A stretch of DNA of 64,000 nt from Burkholderia ambifaria AMMD (lineage in GTDB: Bacteria; Pseudomonadota; Gammaproteobacteria; Burkholderiales; Burkholderiaceae). The translations under genes were made by a program, and so were the position numbers. The notes under the pieces were generated by a model, which saw nothing but the letters and a program-made list of their open reading frames with translations, was not told where the DNA came from and did not search any database. Positions 57,429 through 64,000 of the stretch are shown here, piece after piece; position 1 is the stretch's first letter, and each line of letters starts with the position of its first letter. The stretch covers positions 620,001-684,000 of the forward strand of contig NC_008390.1 in the NCBI RefSeq assembly GCF_000203915.1. Direction: 5' to 3'.

Positions 57429-57989
57429 ATGGCATCGAATTCGCTGCCGGCCCGGCCGGCACGTTACACGCAGACCGCGATCGCGCTGCACTGGCTGATC
57501 GCGCTGCTGATCGTCTGCGGCTTCGCGCTCGGCTGGGTGATGACGGACATCCCCGGTTTCACGCCGACCAAGCTGAAGTATTTCTCGTGGCACAAGTGGA
57601 TCGGCGTGACGGCGTTCGCGCTGGCGGTCGTGCGCGTGCTGTGGCGTGCGACCCACGCATCGCCGCCACTGCCGGGCAATACGCCGGCATGGCAGCGGGC
57701 GGCGTCGCACGGCGTGCACTTCCTGCTGTACGTGCTGATGCTGGTGATCCCGGTGACCGGCTACTTGTACAGCTCGGCGTCGAACATCCCGGTCGTCTAC
57801 CTCGGGATCGTGCCGTTGCCGCGCCTGATCGATCCCGATCCGGTGTTGAAGGAAACGTTCAAGACGCTTCACGTGTCTTTGAATTACATTCTGCTTGCGC
57901 TCGTTTCGCTGCACGTGCTCGCGGCGCTCAAGCACCAGGTGTTGGACCGCGACGGCCTGCTGTCGCGGATGCTTCCCTTTGCCAAATGA
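57429..57989 (+). CDS. Cytochrome b561 family protein
   Basis: A 186-residue inner-membrane di-haem protein. Four hydrophobic helices hold the histidine ligands, in [43 protein letters not shown], and [24 protein letters not shown] with KHQ at the end. It moves electrons between quinone and periplasmic partners. It lies eight bases before a YceI gene. In several bacteria b561 and YceI are paired, for example E. coli yceJ-yceI. Confidence 0.93.
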   Translation: MASNSLPARPARYTQTAIALHWLIALLIVCGFALGWVMTDIPGFTPTKLKYFSWHKWIGVTAFALAVVRVLWRATHASPPLPGNTPAWQRAASHGVHFLLYVLMLVIPVTGYLYSSASNIPVVYLGIVPLPRLIDPDPVLKETFKTLHVSLNYILLALVSLHVLAALKHQVLDRDGLLSRMLPFAK

Positions 57990-57997
57990 AGGATCCC

Positions 57998-58558
57998 ATG
58001 AAAGTGTCTTTCTCCCGCTCCATGCTGACCGCGTTCGCCGCGGCGGCACTTGTCGCGTCGGGCGCGGCGCACGCCGACGTCGATCTCGCGAAGAGCAAGG
58101 TGTCCGCGGTGTCGAAGCAGATGAACGTGCCGACCGAAGGCGCATTCAAGAAGTTTTCCGCGCAGGTGAAGTTCGACCCGGCGAAGGCCGCGCAGGGCAG
58201 CGCGCAGATGTCGATCGACGTCGCGAGCTTCGACCTCGGCGACAAGATGTACAACGACCAGGTCGCGGGCAAGGACTGGTTCGACGCGAAGACGTATCCG
58301 CAGGCGACCTTCGCGTCGTCGGCGATCGCGCCGGCGGGCGGCAACAAGTACAACGTGACCGGCAAGCTGACGATCAAGGGCAAGTCCGAGACCGTCACCG
58401 TGCCCGTCACGGTCACGCAGAGCGGCGCGACGCAGACCTTCGACGGCGTGCTGCCGATCAAGCGTTCGGCGTTCAACGTCGGCACCGGCGAGTGGAAGGA
58501 CACGTCGATCGTCGCCGACGAAGTGCAGATCAAGTTCCATCTCGTCGCCACGAAGTAA
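57998..58558 (+). CDS. YceI-family periplasmic protein 1
   Basis: A 186-residue lipocalin-like protein of the YceI family. The signal peptide is [20 protein letters not shown], cleaved near AHA-DV. The mature part reads [20 protein letters not shown] with a long barrel ([35 protein letters not shown]). YceI proteins bind isoprenoid quinone-like lipids. This copy lacks the usual Y-x-x-D-x-x-H opening. It follows the cytochrome b561 gene by eight bases. Confidence 0.9.
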   Translation: MKVSFSRSMLTAFAAAALVASGAAHADVDLAKSKVSAVSKQMNVPTEGAFKKFSAQVKFDPAKAAQGSAQMSIDVASFDLGDKMYNDQVAGKDWFDAKTYPQATFASSAIAPAGGNKYNVTGKLTIKGKSETVTVPVTVTQSGATQTFDGVLPIKRSAFNVGTGEWKDTSIVADEVQIKFHLVATK

Positions 58559-58617
58559 GCGGCGCGCTGTTGCATTACCCGAATGCCGCGCGAGGGCGCG
58601 GCGCTGTTCACAGGAGA

Positions 58618-59205
58618 ATGAGTTTGAAAAAGCATCTGATCATCGCCGCCGGCGCACTGGCCGCCTCGCTGTCGTTCTCGGCATTCGCCGACACCGCGAC
58701 GTACCAGTTCGACCCGAGCCACACGTACCCGAGCTTCGAGGCCGACCACTTCGGCGGCCTGTCGGTCTGGCGCGGCAAGTTCGACAAGTCGAGCGGCACC
58801 GTGACGCTCGATCGCGCGGCGAAGACCGGTACGGTCGACGTGACGACCGACATCGCGTCGATCCACACGGGCAGCACGAAGCTCGACGAGCACCTGCAGA
58901 CGGGCGAATTCTTCGACGCCGCCAAGTTCCCGCAGGCGAACTACAAAGGCACGATCAAGTTCGACGGCGACAAGCCCGTGTCGGTGGTCGGCAACCTGAC
59001 GCTGCATGGCGTCACCAAGCCGGTCACGCTGAAGATCGACTCGTTCAAGTGCATGCCGCACCCGATGCTCAAGCGTGAAGTGTGCGGCGTCGACGCGATC
59101 GGCGAATTCAGCCGCGACGATTTCGGCCTCGACTACGGCAAGCAATACGGCTTCAAGATGAAGACGAAGCTGCTGATCACGGCCGAAGCCGTCAAGCAGC
59201 AGTAA
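58618..59205 (+). CDS. YceI-family periplasmic protein 2
   Basis: A 195-residue second YceI protein, 59 bases after the first. Signal peptide [20 protein letters not shown], cleaved near AFA-DT. It keeps the classical opening [19 protein letters not shown], and [15 protein letters not shown] cysteine pair ([15 protein letters not shown]) fits a disulphide. AGGAG (58612-58616) is only one base from ATG 58618. A TTG at 58624 has a seven-base spacing and may be the real start. Confidence 0.9.
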   Translation: MSLKKHLIIAAGALAASLSFSAFADTATYQFDPSHTYPSFEADHFGGLSVWRGKFDKSSGTVTLDRAAKTGTVDVTTDIASIHTGSTKLDEHLQTGEFFDAAKFPQANYKGTIKFDGDKPVSVVGNLTLHGVTKPVTLKIDSFKCMPHPMLKREVCGVDAIGEFSRDDFGLDYGKQYGFKMKTKLLITAEAVKQQ

Positions 59206-59241
59206 CGCGCCCGGCCGCACCGGCCGCCGCGTTGCGTGTAC

Positions 59242-59281
59242 ACCGCCGCGCCCCGTTCCCGGGGTCGCGGCGGTTTTTTTT
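59242..59281 (+). terminator. Terminator of the b561-YceI operon
   Basis: ACCGCCGCG-CCCCG pairs with CGGGG-CGCGGCGGT around TTCC (one bulge), followed by eight T residues. Confidence 0.88.
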
Positions 59282-59361
59282 GCGCGCCTATAATCGTCGG
59301 CACAGCTCGCGGCGCGGGAACGGCGCGTCGGACAGAACGTATAACGACAAGGAGATCGCCG

Positions 59362-60639
59362 ATGCACGCCGTCACGCAGTCCAGCTCCATTGCCTCGTCG
59401 CCGCGCGTGTGGCGCGCGGTGGTTGCCGCGTCGATCGGCAACGCGCTCGAGTGGTTCGACCTCGTCGTCTACGGCTTCTTCGCGGTGACGATCTCGAAGC
59501 TGTTCTTTCCGGCCGGCAACGACACCGTGTCGCTGCTGCTCACGCTCGGCACGTTCGGCGTGTCCTTCTTCATGCGTCCGCTCGGCGCGATCGTGCTCGG
59601 CGCGTACGCCGACCGCGCGGGCCGCAAGGGCGCGCTCACGCTGTCGATCCTGCTGATGATGGCCGGCACGCTCGTCATCGCGGTGCTGCCGACCTACGGG
59701 ACGATCGGCGTCGCGGCGCCGCTGATCCTCGTCGCCGCACGGCTGATGCAGGGTTTCTCGGCGGGCGGCGAATTCGGCAGCGCGACCGCGTTCCTGGCCG
59801 AGCACGTGCCGGGCCGGCGCGGCTTCTTCGCGAGCTGGCAGGTCGCGAGCCAGGGGCTCACGACCCTGCTTGCCGCCGGTTTCGGCACCGTGCTGAACGC
59901 GCAGCTCACGGCCGAGCAGATGGCCGCGTGGGGCTGGCGCATTCCGTTCTTCTTCGGGCTGCTGCTCGGGCCCGTCGCGTACTACATCCGCTCGAAGGTC
60001 GACGAGACGCCCGAATTCCTCGCGGCCGAAAGCACCGCGACCCCGTTGCGCGACACGTTCGCGTCGCACAAGGCGCGGCTCGTCGCCGCGATGGGCGTGG
60101 TCGTGCTCGGCACCGTCGCGACCTATCTCGTGCTGTTCATGCCGACCTACGGCGTGAAGCAGCTCGGCCTCGCACCGTCGGCCGCGTTCGCGGCGATCCT
60201 CGTCGTCGGCGTGATCCAGATGGCGTTCGCGCCGCTCGTCGGCCACTGGTCGGATCGCTACGGCCGCGTGCGCGTGATGATCGCGCCGGCGCTCGGCATT
60301 CTCGTGCTGATCTATCCGGCATTCGCGTACCTAGTCGCGCATCCGGGCTTCGGCACGCTGATCGCGCTGCAGGTGCTGCTCGCGTTCCTGATGACCGGCT
60401 ATTTCGCGGCGTTGCCGGGCCTGTTGTCGGAAGTGTTTCCGGTGCAGACGCGCACGACCGGGATGTCGCTCGCGTATAACGTCGCGGTGACGATCTTCGG
60501 CGGCTTCGGGCCGTTCATCATCGCGTGGCTGATCCGCGCGACCGGGATGAAGACCGCGCCGAGCTTCTACCTGATGTTCGCGGCCGTGCTGAGCCTCGCG
60601 GCGCTGTTCGTGCTGCGGCGGCGGTTCGGGTTCCGGTGA
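59362..60639 (+). CDS. MFS transporter, metabolite:H+ symporter family
   Basis: A 425-residue 12-helix major-facilitator protein of the MHS group (as ShiA, ProP and KgtP). The family signature is in SIGNALEWFDLVVYGFFAV, with GAYADRAGRKGAL, the loop motif between helices 2 and 3, and GFSAGGEFGSATAFLAEH. The start at 59362 has AAGGAG (59349-59354) seven bases upstream. It is transcribed alone after the YceI terminator. Substrate uncertain; dicarboxylates, betaine-like or aromatic acids are candidates. Confidence 0.9.
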   Translation: MHAVTQSSSIASSPRVWRAVVAASIGNALEWFDLVVYGFFAVTISKLFFPAGNDTVSLLLTLGTFGVSFFMRPLGAIVLGAYADRAGRKGALTLSILLMMAGTLVIAVLPTYGTIGVAAPLILVAARLMQGFSAGGEFGSATAFLAEHVPGRRGFFASWQVASQGLTTLLAAGFGTVLNAQLTAEQMAAWGWRIPFFFGLLLGPVAYYIRSKVDETPEFLAAESTATPLRDTFASHKARLVAAMGVVVLGTVATYLVLFMPTYGVKQLGLAPSAAFAAILVVGVIQMAFAPLVGHWSDRYGRVRVMIAPALGILVLIYPAFAYLVAHPGFGTLIALQVLLAFLMTGYFAALPGLLSEVFPVQTRTTGMSLAYNVAVTIFGGFGPFIIAWLIRATGMKTAPSFYLMFAAVLSLAALFVLRRRFGFR

Positions 60640-60681
60640 AGTCGCGGTGACGCGGGTGGAGGGTCGATCGCCGCTTGCATG

Positions 60682-60711
60682 AAAAAAGGCCGGTCCAACA
60701 GGACCGGCCTT
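60682..60711 (-). terminator. Terminator of secD-secF
   Basis: AAGGCCGGTCC (60686-60696) and GGACCGGCCTT (60701-60711) close an AACA loop. The minus strand continues into TTTTTT, downstream of secF. Confidence 0.88.
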
Positions 60712-60737
60712 CGTATATCAGCCGAAACGGCGCGGGC

Positions 60738-61688
60738 TCAAACCTGCGCGCCCGCGTTCGGATCGTCCGGATCGTGTGCGCCCTTCTTTTCCTTGATCAG
60801 GTCTTCGCGCTTGATGCCGAGCCACATCGCGAGCGAGCCCGCGACGAACACCGACGAGTAGATGCCGAACATGATGCCGACCGTCAGCGCGAGCGCGAAG
60901 TAGTGCAGCGTCGGGCCGCCGAAGAAGAACATCGACAGCACCATCATTTCCGTCGACGTGTGCGTGATGATCGTGCGCGACATCGTCGTCGTGATCGCGT
61001 GGTTGATCACTTCCGACACGCTCATCCTGCGTTCGCGGCGGAACGTTTCGCGGATCCGGTCGAAGATGACGACCGACTCGTTGACCGAATAGCCGAGCAC
61101 CGCGAGGATCGCCGCGAGCACCGCCAGCGAGAACTCCCACTGGAAGAACGCGAAGAAGCCGAGAATGATCACGACGTCGTGCAGGTTCGCGATGATGCCG
61201 GCGACCGCGTACTTCCATTCGAAGCGGATCGACAGGTAGATCACGATGCCGATCACGACGCACGCGAGCGCGAGGAGACCGTCGGTCGCGAGCTCGCGGC
61301 CGACCTGCGGGCCGACGAACTCGACGCGCTGCAGCGACACGTCGGGGCTCTGCGCCTTCAGTGCGGTCATCACCTGATCGCTCTGCTGCGCGGACGTGAG
61401 GCCTTCCTTCAGCTGCAGGCGGATCAGCACGTTGCGCGACGTGCCGAAGTTCTGCACCTGCGCATCGGCGTAGCCGAGCTTGCCGAGCGTGGCACGCACG
61501 GGCTCGAGCTGCGCGGCCTGCTGGTACTGGACCTCGATCACCGTACCGCCGGTGAATTCGACGGACAGGTGCAGCCCGCGGTGGAACAGGAAGAACACGG
61601 CGGCGAGGAACGTGACCAGCGAGATCACGTTGAACACCAGCGCGTGCCGCATGAACGGAATGTCTTTACGGATGCGGAAAAATTCCAT
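60738..61688 (-). CDS. secF: Protein translocase subunit SecF
   Basis: A 316-residue inner-membrane protein, partner of SecD in drawing exported proteins across using the proton motive force. The N-terminal helix (VFNVISLVTFLAAVFFLFHR) precedes the periplasmic head (SVEFTGGTVIEVQY). Five helices follow, with AVLGYSVNESVVIFDRIRE and INHAITTTMSRTIITH as signature. It starts 18 bases after secD. The tail is charged (KGAHDPDDPNAGAQV). Confidence 0.97.
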   Translation of the reverse strand: MEFFRIRKDIPFMRHALVFNVISLVTFLAAVFFLFHRGLHLSVEFTGGTVIEVQYQQAAQLEPVRATLGKLGYADAQVQNFGTSRNVLIRLQLKEGLTSAQQSDQVMTALKAQSPDVSLQRVEFVGPQVGRELATDGLLALACVVIGIVIYLSIRFEWKYAVAGIIANLHDVVIILGFFAFFQWEFSLAVLAAILAVLGYSVNESVVIFDRIRETFRRERRMSVSEVINHAITTTMSRTIITHTSTEMMVLSMFFFGGPTLHYFALALTVGIMFGIYSSVFVAGSLAMWLGIKREDLIKEKKGAHDPDDPNAGAQV

Positions 61689-61706
61689 GGCTTCGTCTCC
61701 GGGGCC

Positions 61707-63728
61707 TTATTGGGTCGAGCCCGGTTTCTTCGGCGACACGCCTTGCTGCGCGCGGTTGCGCAGCTGCGGCTTGCCGGCGCGCGATGCGTTGCCCTTCGCG
61801 GGGGCGGCGAGCTTCGCGGCGCGCGCGGTGTCGGTCGATTCGTCGGCCGCGGTGAACGATGCGCCGGCCGTGGCGCCTTCCGGCCTCCACACCTGGCCGA
61901 TCGCGAGCGACTTCAGTTTCTTGCGGCCGCCGTACCAGAGGTTGACGAGCCCGCGCGAGAAGAACACCGCGGAGAACATCGACGTCAGGATGCCGAGGCA
62001 GTGCACGATCGCGAACGCGCGAACCGGGCCCGAGCCGAACGCGAGCAGCGCGAGGCCGGCGATCAGCGTCGTGACGTTCGAGTCGAGAATCGTCGCCCAC
62101 GCATGCGCGTAGCCGGACTGGATCGCGAGCTGCGGCGGCTGGCCGGCGCGCAGTTCTTCACGCACGCGCTCGTTGATCAGCACGTTCGAGTCGATCGCCA
62201 TACCGAGCGCGAGCGCGATTGCCGCGATACCCGGCAGCGTCAGCGTCGCCTGCATCAGCGACAGCACCGCGACGAGCAGCAGCAGGTTCACCGACAGGCC
62301 GATCACCGAAATCACGCCGAACAGCATGTAGTACGCGATCATGAACACGGCGATCGCGCAGAAGCCCCAGATCACCGAGTGGACGCCCATCTTGATGTTG
62401 TCCGCGCCGAGGCTCGGGCCGATCGTGCGTTCCTCGATGATGTCCATCGGGGCGGCGAGCGAACCGGCGCGCAGCAGCAGCGCGAGGTCGGCCGCTGCCT
62501 GCGGCGTCGGCTGGCCCGTGATCTGGAAGCGGTCGCCGAGTTCGGACTGGATCGTCGCGACCGTCAGCACTTCGCCCTTGCCCTTCTCGAACAGCACCAT
62601 CGCCATCGGCTTGCCGATGTTCTCGCGCGACACCGCGCGCACCGAGCGGCCGCCCGCCGAGTCGAGGCGGATGTTGACCGACGGACGCTGGTGTTCGTCG
62701 AAGCCGGCCGACGCATCGATGATGCGGTCGCCGGTGAAGATCACTTCCTTCTTCAGCAGCACAGGCGCCTGGTTGCCCTGCGTGAACAGCTCCTCGCCCG
62801 GCGGCACGGGGTCGTTCGGGTTCGGGTGCGTGTTGATCGGATCGGCGAGGCGCGCCTCGAGCGTCGCGGTGCGGCCGATGATGTCCTTCGCCTTCGCGGT
62901 GTCCTGCACGCCCGGCAACTCGACGACGATACGGTCGCTGCCCTGCTGCTGCAGGATCGGCTCGGACACGCCGAGTTCGTTCACGCGGTTGTGGAGCGTC
63001 GTCAGGTTCTGCTTGAGCGCGGCGTCCTCGACGGACTTCTGCACGGCCGGCGTGAACGTGCCGACGACCTGCGTGCCGCCGCCGCCGGGCTGGGTCGCCC
63101 ATTGCAGTTCGGTGACGGAGGCAGCGAGCACCTTGCGGGCGTCTTCGGCCGTTTGCGCATCGCTGAAGTTGACGACGACGGACTGGTCGACGCGGCTCAC
63201 GCCGCCGTCGCGGATGTTCCGGTCGCGCAGCAGCGCGCGTGCGTCGGATGCGTCGGAGTCGAGCTTCTTCGTCAGCGCGCCCGTCATGTCGACCTGGAGC
63301 AGGAAGTGGACACCGCCGCGCAGGTCGAGGCCGAGATACATCGGCAGCGCGTGCAACGCGGTCAGCCAGCGCGGCGACGCGCTCTGCAGGTTCAGTGCGA
63401 CGACGTACTGCGGATCGTTCGGATCGGCGTTCAGCGATTTCTGCAGCAGGTCCTTGACGCGCAGCTGCGTATCGGTGTCCTTCAGGCGCACGCGGATGTT
63501 CGCGTTGGACGCCGTGTTCTCGAAGGTGATGTCGTCCGGCTTGATCTGCGCGGACGCGAGCGCGGATTCGACCTGGGTCAGCGTGGTCGAGTCGAGCTTG
63601 ACCGTGGCCTTGCCGCTCGACACCTGCACCGCCGGCGCTTCGCCGAAGAAGTTGGGCAATGTGTACAGAAAGCCGATGGCGAGCGCCACGACCATCACGA
63701 CATATTTCCAGAGTGGATAACGATTCAT
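61707..63728 (-). CDS. secD: Protein translocase subunit SecD
   Basis: A 673-residue inner-membrane protein with a large periplasmic region. Helix 1 is YVVMVVALAIGFLYTLPNFF. The periplasmic P1 domain has YLGLDLRGGVHFLLQVDM, and the P4 and scaffold parts contain LDSAGGRSVRAVSRENIGKP. The five C-terminal helices include GVISVIGLSVNLLLLVAVLS and ALALGMAIDSNVLINERVRE. A Lys/Arg-rich tail follows. It lies 118 bases after yajC in the conserved yajC-secD-secF order. Confidence 0.98.
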   Translation of the reverse strand: MNRYPLWKYVVMVVALAIGFLYTLPNFFGEAPAVQVSSGKATVKLDSTTLTQVESALASAQIKPDDITFENTASNANIRVRLKDTDTQLRVKDLLQKSLNADPNDPQYVVALNLQSASPRWLTALHALPMYLGLDLRGGVHFLLQVDMTGALTKKLDSDASDARALLRDRNIRDGGVSRVDQSVVVNFSDAQTAEDARKVLAASVTELQWATQPGGGGTQVVGTFTPAVQKSVEDAALKQNLTTLHNRVNELGVSEPILQQQGSDRIVVELPGVQDTAKAKDIIGRTATLEARLADPINTHPNPNDPVPPGEELFTQGNQAPVLLKKEVIFTGDRIIDASAGFDEHQRPSVNIRLDSAGGRSVRAVSRENIGKPMAMVLFEKGKGEVLTVATIQSELGDRFQITGQPTPQAAADLALLLRAGSLAAPMDIIEERTIGPSLGADNIKMGVHSVIWGFCAIAVFMIAYYMLFGVISVIGLSVNLLLLVAVLSLMQATLTLPGIAAIALALGMAIDSNVLINERVREELRAGQPPQLAIQSGYAHAWATILDSNVTTLIAGLALLAFGSGPVRAFAIVHCLGILTSMFSAVFFSRGLVNLWYGGRKKLKSLAIGQVWRPEGATAGASFTAADESTDTARAAKLAAPAKGNASRAGKPQLRNRAQQGVSPKKPGSTQ

Positions 63729-63846
63729 GAGGGGGCCGAACGGGTGGTTGGCGTGAAAGCGTCGCGTCCGGCGCCGCGGCGGCCCGCTCTCTCAGGCGGG
63801 CACGGCGCGGGGAGCCGGACGCTCGGTAAAAGCCTTACAGCGAGCC

Positions 63847-64000
63847 TTACAGCGACTTGATCGTGCCCTTCGGCAGAATGGTCGTGACGGCGGCCTTCTG
63901 CACGGTGATTTCGGTGCCTTCGGCGATTTCGACGCCGATGTAGCCTTCGGTGACCTTCGTCACCTTGCCGACGAGGCCGCCGCTCGTGACGACTTCGTCG
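63847..64000 (-). CDS. yajC: YajC, Sec translocase accessory protein (3' end only)
   Basis: The window ends inside the gene. The readable 50 residues, DEVVTSGGLVGKVTKVTEGY to LPKGTIKSL, match the C-terminal half of YajC. The missing part should contain its single membrane helix. YajC binds SecDF. The stop codon region is duplicated: a 12-bp unit is repeated in tandem (63831-63842 and 63843-63854), so a second in-frame stop follows four codons later. Confidence 0.93.
   Translation of the reverse strand, partial: DEVVTSGGLVGKVTKVTEGYIGVEIAEGTEITVQKAAVTTILPKGTIKSL

Noticed and set aside
60675-63860. A 1061-codon plus-strand frame opposite secD-secF
   Set aside because: Arg/His-rich shadow of the SecDF genes; common in high-GC DNA.

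Overview
This is a 64 kb stretch of GC-rich DNA (roughly two thirds G+C in the coding parts) from a betaproteobacterium. Gene content, order and protein sequences are those of chromosome 1 of a Burkholderia, most like the Burkholderia cepacia complex; I cannot fix the species. It is a core-genome segment. I found no insertion sequence, prophage, integrase, CRISPR array or tRNA gene. The accessory-looking parts are a 1751-residue autotransporter with AT-rich upstream DNA, a 9-bp tandem repeat array, and a nitrilase/LysR pair.

Layout. 1-397: 3' end of a HemJ/CopD-like membrane protein. 502-6244: sugar-acid catabolism, with hexR divergent from edd-eda (Entner-Doudoroff) followed by gntT-gntK. 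Two HexR-type palindromes lie in the hexR/edd gap and a GntR-type palindrome lies before gntT. 6315-8648: a TetR regulator divergent from an FAD amine oxidase, with three palindromes between them. 8764-11419: purB and a HypT-like LysR regulator. 11685-16353: gdhA and the glutamate/aspartate ABC transporter gltIJKL. 16465-21720: autotransporter. 22367-25530: amidotransferase, pyrC, rnpB (RNase P RNA) and an OsmC protein. 25845-25948: an unannotated small-RNA candidate. 26008-28035: DUF1090 protein, rplM-rpsI, erpA. 28144-31817: anmK, tyrS-dtd, a histidine phosphatase.

31946-41249 is a long minus-strand block: pepP, ubiH, dusB-fis, purH (with its own terminator), ruvC, ruvA, ruvB and a DUF2236 protein. 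41438-45547: a GST/SspA-like protein, a membrane-anchored glutamate-synthase-like FMN protein, mnmA and a NUDIX hydrolase. 45688-45957: thirty 9-bp repeats. 45981-49159: LysR/nitrilase pair, WYL regulator, VOC protein. 49455-53043: an RlmL-like methyltransferase and a Gcr-type membrane protein. 53545-57170: pqiA-pqiA-pqiB-pqiC with overlapping genes. 57429-60639: cytochrome b561, two YceI proteins, an MFS transporter. 60738-64000: secF, secD and the 3' end of yajC.

The genes interact mainly within these operons. Gluconate is imported (GntT), phosphorylated (GntK), dehydrated (Edd) and cleaved (Eda), with HexR as the likely repressor. Glutamate is imported (GltIJKL) next to the dehydrogenase that deaminates or makes it. 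RuvABC resolves Holliday junctions. YajC-SecD-SecF assists protein export. PqiABC is a lipid-trafficking envelope system.

The least explained element is the 25845-25948 transcript: a perfect -10 box, three stem-loops, anti-Shine-Dalgarno CTCCTCC motifs and an intrinsic terminator. All functional calls rest on reading protein motifs and gene order; no database search was run.
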